Of a stretch of DNA of 54,969 bases, positions 8,954 through 17,738 are shown one piece after another. Made by a program: the position numbers and the translations under genes. The stretch's first letter is position 1. Every line of letters begins with the position of its first letter. The notes below the pieces were generated by a model. It was not told the origin of the DNA. It saw only the letters and a program-made list of their open reading frames with translations, and ran no database searches. Source of the stretch: an uncultured Clostridia bacterium. Its GTDB lineage: Bacteria; Bacillota; Clostridia; Oscillospirales; Acutalibacteraceae. The stretch lies in the NCBI GenBank assembly GCA_946184925.1, contig CAMHHL010000006.1, positions 1 through 54,969 of the forward strand, written 5' to 3'.

Positions 8954-8982
8954 ATTATAACAGAGCCGCGAAAAAAAGTCTA
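8954..8982 (-). promoter_or_regulatory. Promoter for acyltransferase-PAP2 operon, upstream of the MITE
   Basis: Minus strand -35 TAGACT (8977-8982), 17-nt spacer, -10 TATAAT (8954-8959). Transcription would enter the MITE-like element about 10-15 nt after initiation and reach the acyltransferase gene through it. Confidence 0.6.
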
Positions 8983-9004
8983 TAATTCTTTCAATTCTGT
9001 AAAG

Positions 9005-9031
9005 TGAAAGGCTGCCGCAGCGCGACAGCCC
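9005..9031 (-). terminator. Terminator after the Fn3/Ig-like protein gene
   Basis: Stem GGCTG (9010-9014) with CAGCC (9026-9030), extended inward by wobble pairing, followed on the minus strand by TTTCACTTT. The U-tract is modest. Confidence 0.6.
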
Positions 9032-9039
9032 GATAACAA

Positions 9040-10608
9040 TTATTTCTCAACGTAAACTCTGATGGTGAATTTGAGTGAGGTGAGAGCCTTCACCTCTTCC
9101 GAGGCAAGCATTTCCTTGGGAATATTGCTTGTGTCCGGCTTGAAGACAAGCTCGCAGTAGCCCTCGGACATAGCCTTAATGGTGTAGCCGGTTGACTTCT
9201 TGGTTACCTTGATGACGTTCGGGTCGGATGATGAAATAACCAGCGCGCTCTGGAGCATTCCGAAAAAAGACTGCAGCTCGCCAAGCTGAATATCACCGGG
9301 CGAGATAACGTCGCCGACATTAAGCTTGACGTCATACGCAGGAGTGTCCAGAACCCTGACCTTGTACTTTGTGGTGGTTGTTTCCTTTTGACCGTATCCG
9401 TAATCCACAGTGCTCTTGACGGTCACAAACGCGTCTCCGGCTGAAACTCCCTCGAAAGCAAACTTCGTGTTGCCGTCCGAGTCGGTTCCCTTGGTGATTT
9501 TGAGAACATTGCTGTCGCTCGAGCTAATCGAAAGCTTGGCAACCGGGCCTGTCATGGTAGTGATGAAGTTCACCACCTGGGTGAGCAGGTTATCGTTGGC
9601 GCCGAGGTTGAACGCATAGTCATAATCAACAAACATTATGGCGGTGTTGCTCTTTTTCGCGGCGGATTTATACTTGCCTGTCTCGGCGACTACGTAGTAT
9701 TTGTAGCCCTCGCGGAGCTTGACCTTTGTGTCCTCATAGTAGAACACCTTGTCGGAGAGCAGCATAATCGTGCCGTCGTTCGTCTTTTTCTTGAAGTTAG
9801 CCGAGGATTTGAGGAGTGTGTACTTGCCGCCGCCGACGGATCTGTAGATTGAGTACTTCTTTGCTCCCGTAACGGGTATCCAGCGGAGCTCAAAGCCCGT
9901 GTAGTCGCTGTTCTTCTTGACCGCGAGCTCGGGAGTATCGAGACAGAGAAGCTTGGGCGTAGACGCGCTGAGCGCGCTGCGTGTTTTGCCGCTCATAGCG
10001 GCGACCTTGTACTTGAAATATTTGCCCGTGGAATCATAATCAATCCACGCGGTTTTCTTGGTCGTTTTTACTGCGGTGTACTTTCCGACCGTGGAGCCGG
10101 AAACCTTGGCGCGGTAGACGCGGTATTTCTCGGCGCCTGCGGACTTGCTCCACTTTATTTTCGCGAACTTGCCGTAATAACCGAAGTCGAATATGCCTGC
10201 AACACTGCTGTCGCGCTCGTCAACTGTCACAACGTTCGCCTTGACGGTTGAGGGCGCTTTGAGAAAGCGGATTGACGCGGAACCGATTGCCGCGGCGTTT
10301 CCGTTGATTGCGGTGACCTTATAGGCGTACTGAACGCCTGCCTTCGCCTTTTTGTCGGTAAAGGTAACTGCGGAGGAACCGACCGTAGCTACGGTGGAAT
10401 AGCTTTTTGCGCCTGACGCTCTGCGAGCGACGATGAACTTACCGGCGCCCGTGCCCTTGTTCCAGCTGAGCTTTACGCCGGAAGTCGTGTTGACAGCCTT
10501 GAGCTTGGGAGCCGAAACCGCAGCCGCGGAAACGCCGATAACGCCGAAGGATGACGCGGCTATCAACGCGGCAAGCACTGACGCAGTTGCTTTGAGAAAC
10601 TTTTTCAT
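9040..10608 (-). CDS. Secreted protein with Fn3-like and bacterial Ig-like domains
   Basis: 522 residues. A signal peptide ends near GVSAAA (residue 30). About three Fn3-type beta-sandwich units follow (30-118, 119-225, 226-330), recognised by the pattern GVKLSWNKxxGAxxF/YxVxR near the start and WIPVTGAKKYSIYRS later. The last 190 residues look like one or two bacterial Ig-like (Big_2) domains: ISSSDSNVLKITKG and again VISSSDPNVIKVT. No catalytic domain or anchor is seen. Such modules usually act as spacers or carbohydrate or protein binders on the outer surface; here nothing else is attached, so function is open. ATG at 10608 with AGGAGG 7 nt upstream; single-gene unit with its own near-consensus promoter and terminator. 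Confidence 0.82.
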   Translation of the reverse strand: MKKFLKATASVLAALIAASSFGVIGVSAAAVSAPKLKAVNTTSGVKLSWNKGTGAGKFIVARRASGAKSYSTVATVGSSAVTFTDKKAKAGVQYAYKVTAINGNAAAIGSASIRFLKAPSTVKANVVTVDERDSSVAGIFDFGYYGKFAKIKWSKSAGAEKYRVYRAKVSGSTVGKYTAVKTTKKTAWIDYDSTGKYFKYKVAAMSGKTRSALSASTPKLLCLDTPELAVKKNSDYTGFELRWIPVTGAKKYSIYRSVGGGKYTLLKSSANFKKKTNDGTIMLLSDKVFYYEDTKVKLREGYKYYVVAETGKYKSAAKKSNTAIMFVDYDYAFNLGANDNLLTQVVNFITTMTGPVAKLSISSSDSNVLKITKGTDSDGNTKFAFEGVSAGDAFVTVKSTVDYGYGQKETTTTKYKVRVLDTPAYDVKLNVGDVISPGDIQLGELQSFFGMLQSALVISSSDPNVIKVTKKSTGYTIKAMSEGYCELVFKPDTSNIPKEMLASEEVKALTSLKFTIRVYVEK

Positions 10609-10639
10609 GATAACCTCCTGATTAATTATATTTTTCTTA

Positions 10640-10681
10640 ATTATAATATCGGGTTAAGCGTTTGTCAATAATATATTATTG
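10640..10681 (-). promoter_or_regulatory. Consensus promoter with a palindrome over the -35
   Basis: Minus strand TTGACA (10663-10668), 17 nt, TATAAT (10640-10645): perfect sigma-A consensus for the Fn3/Ig-like gene. A perfect 16-bp palindrome, CAATAATATATTATTG (10666-10681), overlaps the -35 and could be an operator. Confidence 0.8.
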
Positions 10682-10718
10682 TTAATCGGAAAGCTTCTCA
10701 CTTACAACTTGCGCAAGA

Positions 10719-10746
10719 GAGCCGGCTCAGTTTTGAGCCGGCTCCT
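10719..10746. terminator. GAGCCGGCTC hairpin downstream of the beta-helix protein gene
   Basis: Two copies of GAGCCGGCTC (10719-10728 and 10735-10744) form a 10-bp stem with a six-base loop. The related hairpins at 19977-20010 and 21474-21507 share the GAGCCGG...CCTTT ends. The T-rich side (CTTTAG) is on the plus strand, so it is better placed for plus transcripts although the adjacent gene is on the minus strand; it may act on RNA stability. Confidence 0.5.
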
Positions 10747-10751
10747 TTAGT

Positions 10752-13700
10752 TTACTTCTTGACCGTTACTTTGATTTTTTTGTACACGCCGTTCTGGGCA
10801 TAGACATAGATGTAGCAGGTGCCCTTCTTCTTGGCGGTGATTACGCCTTTTGAATTGACTGTCGCGACCTTGGTGTTTGAGGATTCGTATCTGAGGGCGC
10901 GGTGGGTGCTGAGCTTGAGCTTCTTGTTCTCAAGTGTTGTCTTTGCCTTTAGGGAGAATTTCTTGCCTGCCTTGGCGAGCGTGACCTTGCTGTTCTTGGC
11001 GGCGGTTGTAATCGCCTTGACGTTGGTGTACTTGCCGCCCTTGGTCGCCGCATGGACGGTGCTCGAGGTCGAGATGACCTTGCCCTTGCTGTTAACAGCG
11101 ACAATCAGGAACTTGTAGTATGTGCCCGACTTCAACTTTTTGCCGGCAACCTTGGTGACCTTGAGAGCGGTTTTTGCGCTTGAAACAGTGGTGAGCTTTT
11201 TGAACTTGTTCTTGGTGCCGCAGACGTTGGCGTAGACGACGTACTTTGTTGCGCCGGAGACCTTCTTCCACTTAAGCGTGATGGCTTTCTTGGTGGTTTT
11301 TGTCGCCCTTGCGGTTAGCTTTCCGTAGGCTGAGCCCTTGAGCTCCTCGGTTGTGCTCTTCCTGATAACGCTGTCGGCGGTTTTGATGTCGGCACCCTTA
11401 CCCACTCCGGCTGTAGTTGCCTCGGTTGCCGAGGTGGGAGCCTGAGTTGAAGCTTCTGTCGGTGCTTGTGTGGGAGCTTCGGTTGCGGGCGAGGTTGTTG
11501 CCTCGGTCGGAGCCTGAGTTTCGGTGACAGGCTCGGTTGTTGTAGCCTGAGTTTCAGTGACCGGCTCGGTTGTTGTAGCCTGAGTTTCAGTGACCGGCTC
11601 GGTTGTCGGAGCATCGGTTGCGGTTTGCTCCGCTGCCTTGGTTGTCACGGTTATGGTGAGGTCGCTTGCGACCTTTGTAATTCTGTAGGTGTTCGCGGTT
11701 CCGGTGTCGGCAGGAGTTTTGAGGTTCTTGTAGCTGCCGTCAACCGTTACGCTGTCCACCTCGTAGCCGTCCGCAGGAACAACAGTGAAGTTGACCTGAC
11801 CTTCGCCGGTGCTGTCGGGAACGCCTGAGGTTGAGTTTCTCGATACGGCTGCGTTAACGTTTGTCTCGCTTGCCGCTGAATAATCCTGAGTATAATATGT
11901 GTTGATTGTGGCATTTTCGTCGGTAACAAAGCTAACATTGTAGCCCTTGTCCTCTTCCTCGGTGCCGTCAACCTTGGCGGTCTTGACGGTTATGGTGAGG
12001 TCGCTTGTTACCTTTGTGATTCGGTAAAGGTTGTCAATGAGTTCGGTGAGCGACAAATCCTTGAGGTTGTTGTAGCTGCCCTCGACGGTTACGGAATCGA
12101 CCTTGTAGCCGTCGGCTGTTACTACGGCAAAGTTAATCTGACCGGAGCCGGTGCCGTCGGATTCGCCGGTGTCAGAGCTGCGCGCGATTGCGGTTGTCGC
12201 GTTCTGCTCGCTGACTGCGCTGTAATCCTGAGTGTAATAGACGTTGATTGTCGCGTTTTCGTCAGTTACAAAGCTTGCAGTGTAGACAGTGGTGTTGACC
12301 GGGGCTGTCTGCTCGTCCTCTTTGTACTCGGTGAGGGTGAGAGTAGCTGGGATAGTCTTGCGCTCAACGTCGCCGCAGGCAGTGCAGGTGTATTTCATCA
12401 CGCCTGAGGAAGTTGCGGTTGCTGCTGTCTCAACCACGCCGTTATTCCAGCTGTGAGCCCACGCGTTGCTCTTGCATGCCGTGACCGCGGACGCGGTGCT
12501 GATTGACGCGCTGTTAGTTGTCATGGAAGGTGATGAATAAAGCAGATAGTTGATATTCCTGACGAGCTTTTCGCTGTAAACTACGCTGCCGTTCACGCTT
12601 ACATTAACAACGGTGTTCGCTGAACGCGAGGTATTTGCGGAATAATATCTCTGCGATGATGACAGATTGAGTCCCATTCCCTGGGAGCCTGCCGCAAAGA
12701 TTGTCGCGCCGTTTATAGTAACGCTGCCGTCTGAATCAATGGGCGAGTTGTCGCCGCCGCCCTGCATCGAGAGTACGGTGAGAGTGCCGCCGAGCAGGTT
12801 GAGCGCGCCGTTTGAATCCAGGCCGTCACCCTGACAGTTCACATAGAAGTCGCCGCCGTAGATATTGAGCGAATAGCTTCCGTTTGAGGTCTGCTGTCCC
12901 TGCTGACCGCCGGGAGTAAATCCGCCCTGTCCGCCGGGACCAAAACCACCCTGTCCGCCGGGACCAAAACCGCCCTGATTACCGCCGGGACGGAACGTGT
13001 CGTTGCCGCCTGCGCCGGGATCGGAGCCGTTGGTGCTGCCGCCTGCCGAGTTGATTCCGTCATCGCTCGCAACAACATAAAACTTGCCGGAATATGTGTT
13101 GACTACGGAGCCCTCGAGTCCTTCGTAGCTTGCGTTTATTGTGATTTCGGGGTCGCGCTCGTAGCCGTTCTCGGTGCCGAGTGTGAGGGTTGCGTCGGCG
13201 TGAACGCCGTCGTCGCCGGTATAAATTACAAACGTGCCGCCTGTAATCGTAACGGAGCCGTCGGAATGAACAGCGTCGTCGCGTGTGTTGAGGTTAAAGG
13301 TGCCGCCGGAAATCTCAATCAGGTTTGTGGGATTTTCCTCGCTGTCGTTGTTTCCGGACGCCTTGATGCCCTTGCAGCTCATGGTGTCCTTGTCAAAGCC
13401 CGAGGTGTTGTAGCCGCCGAAGGTCTTGATGTTGAAGCTGCCGTTGGTGACGGTGAGCTTTTCCGCAGCCTGGATTCCGTCGCCCTGAGCGTTGATTGTG
13501 AATGTGCCGCCGTTGATTGTGATTGTTCCGGCTGAGGTCGTGTCGCCCTCGTCGGGAACAGCCTTGATGCCGTCGTTTTCCGATGTGATGTCAAAGGTTC
13601 CGGCGTTGATGACGATGCTTCCGTCAAAGCCGATGCCGTTGTTCACTGCCGTGGCGATGATGGTGCCGCCGTCAACGGTGAGTGCGGATTCCACGCCGCC

Positions 13701-14204
13701 CTTGATGCCGTTCTTCGCGTTTCCGACAGCCTTGAGAGTGCCGTCGCCGAAAACGGTAAGGCTCGAGCCGGTCTTGACCTTGATTGCCGCTCCCTCAAAG
13801 TCGGAGTTTGTCTCCTCGGTTGAAGCGTCCTCGTTGTCGGTGAGGGTTGAGGTGCCGACAAGCTTGAGCAGAACGCCCGAAGCCTTCTTGACGACGAGCG
13901 GAGCCGTCGCGGAAGAGCTGAGAGTGAGGTCGTCGAGAATCAGCGTGACGTCGCTGAGACTTCCGCCGACGACGATTGAGCCCTCGGAGCAGGAGCCTGT
14001 AACGCGGTAGGTGCCTGCCGACTTGATGGTGAGAGTTGTGCCGCTGATTGTGTAGCCGCTGCCGGACACGGTCTCGGTTATGCCGCTGTCCGAGAAGCTG
14101 AGAGTCGCCTGCTCGCTGTAATAGGCTGAGGCTGTTGTCAGCGGAAATACCGACATCAGCATCAAAGCCGCGAGCACAATGCTCAACAGTTTTCTTGTTT
14201 TCAT
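10752..14204 (-). CDS. Secreted Cthe_2159-like carbohydrate-binding beta-helix protein with Fn3/Ig-like tail
   Basis: 1150 residues. Signal peptide about 1-27. Residues about 28-385 and again 446-545 match the DUF4353/Cthe_2159 type (opening FSDSGITETVSGSGY, then ITGGTF and DDGIxA turns repeated), a right-handed beta-helix family reported to bind plant polysaccharides with calcium. A Gly/Pro/Gln-rich loop (GGFGPGGQ repeats, about 388-445) interrupts the helix. Two copies of a FVTDENATINxYYTQDYSA unit follow (about 660-870), then a Thr/Pro/Glu linker with three 11-residue repeats, an Fn3-like domain (about 985-1065) and a Big_2-like domain at the end. No anchor. Likely plant cell-wall attachment. 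ATG at 14204 with TTAGGAGG upstream; own transcription unit. Confidence 0.85.
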   Translation of the reverse strand: MKTRKLLSIVLAALMLMSVFPLTTASAYYSEQATLSFSDSGITETVSGSGYTISGTTLTIKSAGTYRVTGSCSEGSIVVGGSLSDVTLILDDLTLSSSATAPLVVKKASGVLLKLVGTSTLTDNEDASTEETNSDFEGAAIKVKTGSSLTVFGDGTLKAVGNAKNGIKGGVESALTVDGGTIIATAVNNGIGFDGSIVINAGTFDITSENDGIKAVPDEGDTTSAGTITINGGTFTINAQGDGIQAAEKLTVTNGSFNIKTFGGYNTSGFDKDTMSCKGIKASGNNDSEENPTNLIEISGGTFNLNTRDDAVHSDGSVTITGGTFVIYTGDDGVHADATLTLGTENGYERDPEITINASYEGLEGSVVNTYSGKFYVVASDDGINSAGGSTNGSDPGAGGNDTFRPGGNQGGFGPGGQGGFGPGGQGGFTPGGQQGQQTSNGSYSLNIYGGDFYVNCQGDGLDSNGALNLLGGTLTVLSMQGGGDNSPIDSDGSVTINGATIFAAGSQGMGLNLSSSQRYYSANTSRSANTVVNVSVNGSVVYSEKLVRNINYLLYSSPSMTTNSASISTASAVTACKSNAWAHSWNNGVVETAATATSSGVMKYTCTACGDVERKTIPATLTLTEYKEDEQTAPVNTTVYTASFVTDENATINVYYTQDYSAVSEQNATTAIARSSDTGESDGTGSGQINFAVVTADGYKVDSVTVEGSYNNLKDLSLTELIDNLYRITKVTSDLTITVKTAKVDGTEEEDKGYNVSFVTDENATINTYYTQDYSAASETNVNAAVSRNSTSGVPDSTGEGQVNFTVVPADGYEVDSVTVDGSYKNLKTPADTGTANTYRITKVASDLTITVTTKAAEQTATDAPTTEPVTETQATTTEPVTETQATTTEPVTETQAPTEATTSPATEAPTQAPTEASTQAPTSATEATTAGVGKGADIKTADSVIRKSTTEELKGSAYGKLTARATKTTKKAITLKWKKVSGATKYVVYANVCGTKNKFKKLTTVSSAKTALKVTKVAGKKLKSGTYYKFLIVAVNSKGKVISTSSTVHAATKGGKYTNVKAITTAAKNSKVTLAKAGKKFSLKAKTTLENKKLKLSTHRALRYESSNTKVATVNSKGVITAKKKGTCYIYVYAQNGVYKKIKVTVKK
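11518..11616. repeat. Three tandem 33-bp units inside the linker of the beta-helix protein
   Basis: Units at 11518-11550, 11551-11583 and 11584-11616, nearly identical, encode TTEPVTETQAT three times. The Thr-rich linker is probably extended and may be glycosylated. Such in-frame units can change in number by slippage. Confidence 0.85.
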
Positions 14205-14318
14205 AAGTATGCCTCCTAACGATACTTTTTATTACGGGGTCATTTTACAGCGCCACACTTAAAAAAAGCTTAAAATTCTCCTTAAAAACAGAGATAACTG
14301 TATCATTTTCCTGTAAAG

Positions 14319-14349
14319 CAAAAACATGCAGGCAGGTTTACCACTGCCT
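14319..14349 (-). terminator. Terminator after the Fic gene
   Basis: Stem AGGCAG (14330-14335) with CTGCCT (14344-14349). On the minus strand it is followed by GCATGTTTTTGC, giving a short U-tract. Confidence 0.6.
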
Positions 14350-14379
14350 ACACGCTTATTTCGTTTTATTTTGCTGTTC

Positions 14380-14422
14380 TTGGGGAACTTTTTGTGGAAT
14401 AATGCTCGCAAGAGTTCCCCAT
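14380..14422. repeat. TTGGGGAAC...GTTCCCCA inverted repeat, copy downstream of fic
   Basis: TGGGGAAC at 14381-14388 and GTTCCCCA at 14414-14421, 25 nt apart. The whole 43-bp block resembles the block at 15376-15419 on the other side of the Fic gene in the same orientation. It has no U-tract. It could be a protein-binding site or the edge of an inserted cassette. Confidence 0.6.
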
Positions 14423-14424
14423 GA

Positions 14425-15363
14425 CTAGAAGGTTTTAATGCATTTGGATTTCATAAATCCCATTATTTCGCCGTTATCTTTATCCTCATAATAAGCTACC
14501 AACAGCCGCTTAAACTCAGGCACTTCTTTTTCCGGAATAATAAGCATTCCGGCTCCTTGTGAAATCAAATAATGATTTGCGAAGATAACCGACGCTCTTT
14601 TGTTTCCGTCATTAAAAATCTGCGCTTTCATACAATATAGGCACAGGTTAATTGCTTTTTCATCAGCCGGGAGAGATTCTTCGAGAAGAACTTCAAGCCT
14701 TTCCTTGATAACGCTCTCGATTGGCAAGGGTGGAATGTAGCTTGTGCCGCCGATTGTAACAGGTACGCCGCGGATTCTTCCGCCGCTTTCATAAAAGCCC
14801 TCATTTACGAGCTTTGCGATATGGCAAAGAATCGAATAATCTGAGGGATAACTGATTACATCCTTGTCCAGTATAAACTCCCACGCGTGTTTGAGGTTTA
14901 AGATTTTTTGCACGTCCGAAGCTGATACGCCGTTGACTTTGCCGTTATCTATAATATCTTCTGTCTGCGGAAAAGTCGTAGCGACGCCTTCAAGCACAGC
15001 CTGATCATAGATATTTGACTTCAAATTTGCTCTGGCAAAATCCAAATTGAGCATAACCCTTTCGGAAAGCTCCGCATCCGAGTAACCGAGAAGCGCAAGC
15101 TCTTTATCCAAACGTCTGATATTCTTTTTCAGCTCTCTGGCTTCACGGGAATTTCTAAGAAGCAGCTGATACAACTCGTCTGAATACTCACCGACATAGG
15201 TTGATGTGAGTCTGCTGCCGACACGCTTGCGAATATAGAGATATTTATTTCCTTCACGGTCTTTGATTTCGGGAGTTCCGTCATATGGGAGCAAATTCAG
15301 CCTTGCCTGAAAATCTGCTCTTTGGTGTAGAAGCTCTTGTATTTGAGGATAGTTGTTTTTCAT
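14425..15363 (-). CDS. Fic-domain protein with Gln in place of the motif His
   Basis: 312 residues. The C-terminal half is a Fic fold: the core motif reads QIFNDGNKR (248-256), which corresponds to HPFxxGNGR, so the first position is Gln rather than the catalytic His while Asp252, Gly253, Asn254 and Arg256 are kept. Upstream, LEGVATTF fits the regulatory EG element before the core, with no Ser/Thr in the usual inhibitory position. The first 120 residues are charged and helical. Fic enzymes transfer AMP or other groups from nucleotides to proteins; without the His, activity of that type is doubtful. The DGNKR form occurs in a broad clostridial group, so the gene may still be functional. Single gene with its own promoter, bracketed by two similar inverted repeats, which suggests acquisition as a cassette. 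ATG at 15363, AAAGGAG upstream. Confidence 0.82.
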   Translation of the reverse strand: MKNNYPQIQELLHQRADFQARLNLLPYDGTPEIKDREGNKYLYIRKRVGSRLTSTYVGEYSDELYQLLLRNSREARELKKNIRRLDKELALLGYSDAELSERVMLNLDFARANLKSNIYDQAVLEGVATTFPQTEDIIDNGKVNGVSASDVQKILNLKHAWEFILDKDVISYPSDYSILCHIAKLVNEGFYESGGRIRGVPVTIGGTSYIPPLPIESVIKERLEVLLEESLPADEKAINLCLYCMKAQIFNDGNKRASVIFANHYLISQGAGMLIIPEKEVPEFKRLLVAYYEDKDNGEIMGFMKSKCIKTF

Positions 15364-15375
15364 AACATGTCTCCT

Positions 15376-15427
15376 TTGGGGAACTTTATATATAATTATT
15401 CTATCATAATGTTCCCCAATGAGTCAA
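15376..15427 (-). promoter_or_regulatory. fic promoter embraced by a TTGGGGAAC/GTTCCCCAA inverted repeat
   Basis: Minus strand -35 TTGACT (15422-15427), 18 nt, -10 TAGAAT (15398-15403). A perfect 9-bp inverted repeat, TTGGGGAAC (15376-15384) and GTTCCCCAA (15411-15419), lies with one arm inside the -35/-10 spacer and the other next to the ribosome site. This arrangement fits an operator or loop-forming repressor site. Confidence 0.65.
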
Positions 15428-15459
15428 TTGATATTTTTTATTATTGTACGAAAAAAATG

Positions 15460-15493
15460 TGAAAAAGCACAGGCTCCCGAAGGAACCTGTGCC
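15460..15493 (-). terminator. Terminator after the LRR protein gene
   Basis: Stem GCACAGG (15467-15473) with CCTGTGC (15486-15492) and a Pro-loop-like CUUCGG interior; followed on the minus strand by a T-run at 15462-15466. Confidence 0.85.
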
Positions 15494-15504
15494 GATAAGT
15501 CATG

Positions 15505-17718
15505 TTATTTTACCTTTACGACGAACACCCAGGATTCAATGCCCTGCTTTACGGTGATTTTTGCCGTTCCCTTGCGCACGCCTGTCACCTTGCCGGCGGA
15601 ATTAACCTTGGCGATTTTTGAATTTGATGATTTGTAGGTGAGTTTGGTCTTTTTCGCGGTGAAAATCTTCTTGATTGCCGCGGACTTGCCGACCTTCAGC
15701 GCTCCGGTGAACTTCACTCCGGTGTGCTTTGTGCCCTCTGTCGCGGTGAACGCGTAGCGGAACGCCTCGGTGCCGATTTTGCCGATTACGGTTGAGGTTG
15801 TCAGCGGACGATAATAGTCGTCGCCCTCGCCGTCATAGTAATAATCGTAGCCGTAAGCATAGGTTCCCAGCTTTGTTACAGACGAAGGAACATTGAGAGT
15901 TTTGAGAGCGTTATCCTCCATGAACGCCTCGTCGCCGATAGTTTTGAGCGTTGTCGGCAGAGTAACCTTGGAGAGCTTCTGGCAATGTGAGAAAGCCTCG
16001 GGGCAAATCACCTTGGTGCCGCTCTTGAACGTGACAGTGGTGAGCTTATTAAAATATGAGAACGCCTGCGGAGCAACCTTGATTGCGCCCTTTTTGATGG
16101 TGACGGTCTTGGGAGAAGCGCCGTTGTAGCCGAGGGCTACGTTGTTGACATAGACTACACCCTTGGGCTGTTTCTTGAACCATGCTGTACCTTCGAACAC
16201 GTGTCCGCCGAAAGCTGTCAGCTTCTTGGGAATGGTGATTTTCGCAAGCTTTGTGCAATCGCGGAAAACCGTGTTACCGAGAGAAGTTACCGACGAAGGG
16301 ATTGATACGCTCGTGAGCGCTTTGCAGTCAAAGAACGCCGCGTTGTCGATTTTCTTGATGTTTGACGGAATCTTGATTGAAGTAATACTCTCGCAGCCGT
16401 CGAAGGCGCCCTGCGGAATAACCGTAAGCGAGGTCGGAATGTTGACGGTCTTGAGCGCGGAGCAGTACGCAAACACTTCGGCGTCCATCTTCTTCAGCTT
16501 GTTATTAAGCGTAGCCTTTGTGAGCTTTTGGCATTGATAGAAAACGCCGTAACCGAGAGTTGTCACGCTGTCGGGAAGCTTTACGGAGGTTATGCCGCAA
16601 TTATTAAACGCATGGTCGCCGATTTTAGTCACGCCTGACGGTATTGTTACCGACGTCATCGCGGTGCAGCCTTGGAACGCGGAGCTGCCGATTGTCTTGA
16701 GCCCGGACGGGAGCGTAACGCCCTTGAGTTTCGGGCACTGCATAAAGAGCGATTCCGGAACAGCCGAGAGAGTTTCGGGCATTGTGACTTCCTCGAGATT
16801 GTCGCAGAAGGCGCAAATGCTGTAGCCGAAGGTCTTGACAGTCTTGGGGAAAACAATCTTTTTGAGAGTGTCGCAATTGCTGAACGCAAAGTCATCGATA
16901 ACGGTAACGGAATCGGGGATAATCAAGGTTTCGAGCCCGTTTGTGTCCGCAAAGGCGCCGACGCCGATTGAGGTTGTGCCTGCCTTGAGAGTGAGCTCAG
17001 CGTCGCAATCGCCCTTGAGCTTGTATACAGATGTGTCAAAATAAATCACGCCGTCGGGCTGATTGTTGAACCACGCCGTGCGGTCGAACGCCCCGGAAGC
17101 AACGCTGACGCCGCTCTCGGGCATGTTGAGCTTAGCAAGCTTGGTGCAGTCATAGAACGCCGCGCCGCCGATTTCACTGAGGGTGTTGGGGAAGGTTACT
17201 TCCGTGAGGCTGCTGCAATCCTGGAACGCGCCCGAGCCGATGGTTTCGAGGCCCTCGGGGAAGGTGACGCTCTCGAGCGCTCTGCACGACTTGAATGCGC
17301 GGTACTCGATTGTTTTGACGTTCTCGGGAATCGCAACGCTCTTGAGCGCGGTGCAGAAGTTGAAGCTGTTCTCACCGATTCTCGAGATTGTTGAACCGAA
17401 GGTGACGCTCTCGAGGGTATCCATGTTGTCAAAGGCATAGTTGCCGACGCTCGTTACGCCGTCCTCAAGAACTACGCTCTTGACTTCTTTGCCGTACCAC
17501 GGGAAGAACATGCCGTCCTTCTTGTTGCCCATTGAGCCGTCGCCGGAGATTGTGAGCTCTCCGGTTGAGGAGTCGAAGCTCCAGCTGCAATTTCCGATGA
17601 TGCCGAAGTCCTCTCCGGTAGCCGTGACGCCGGTTTCAGCCGCCTGAGCGACGACGGAAAATGCCGAGCCGAGCATAAGAACCGCGAGCATAAGCGCAAA
17701 TAGTTTTTTGATTTTCAT
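15505..17718 (-). CDS. Secreted BspA-type leucine-rich repeat protein with Ig-like C-terminus
   Basis: 737 residues. Signal peptide 1-27 (ends VAQAAE). Residues about 85-650 consist of roughly twenty LRR_5/BspA repeats of the type LxxVTIPxSVTxIGxxAFxxC, sometimes broken by a TAWFxxQPxGVIY insert that recurs twice (about 215 and 515). The last 75 residues are a Big_2-like domain (LTYKSSNSKIAKVNSAGKV). BspA repeats mediate adhesion to host or microbial surfaces; no ligand can be inferred. No anchor motif. The gene follows the rhodanese lipoprotein gene by 20 nt and is most likely co-transcribed with it. Ribosome site AAAGGAAAG before the ATG at 17718. Confidence 0.88.
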   Translation of the reverse strand: MKIKKLFALMLAVLMLGSAFSVVAQAAETGVTATGEDFGIIGNCSWSFDSSTGELTISGDGSMGNKKDGMFFPWYGKEVKSVVLEDGVTSVGNYAFDNMDTLESVTFGSTISRIGENSFNFCTALKSVAIPENVKTIEYRAFKSCRALESVTFPEGLETIGSGAFQDCSSLTEVTFPNTLSEIGGAAFYDCTKLAKLNMPESGVSVASGAFDRTAWFNNQPDGVIYFDTSVYKLKGDCDAELTLKAGTTSIGVGAFADTNGLETLIIPDSVTVIDDFAFSNCDTLKKIVFPKTVKTFGYSICAFCDNLEEVTMPETLSAVPESLFMQCPKLKGVTLPSGLKTIGSSAFQGCTAMTSVTIPSGVTKIGDHAFNNCGITSVKLPDSVTTLGYGVFYQCQKLTKATLNNKLKKMDAEVFAYCSALKTVNIPTSLTVIPQGAFDGCESITSIKIPSNIKKIDNAAFFDCKALTSVSIPSSVTSLGNTVFRDCTKLAKITIPKKLTAFGGHVFEGTAWFKKQPKGVVYVNNVALGYNGASPKTVTIKKGAIKVAPQAFSYFNKLTTVTFKSGTKVICPEAFSHCQKLSKVTLPTTLKTIGDEAFMEDNALKTLNVPSSVTKLGTYAYGYDYYYDGEGDDYYRPLTTSTVIGKIGTEAFRYAFTATEGTKHTGVKFTGALKVGKSAAIKKIFTAKKTKLTYKSSNSKIAKVNSAGKVTGVRKGTAKITVKQGIESWVFVVKVK

Positions 17719-17738
17719 AATTCTTCTTTCCTTTCTCT

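Noticed and set aside
8792..9007. 71-codon plus-strand frame inside the MITE-like element
   Set aside because: It is part of the palindromic element and lacks a start context; similar phantom frames appear wherever such an element is inserted.
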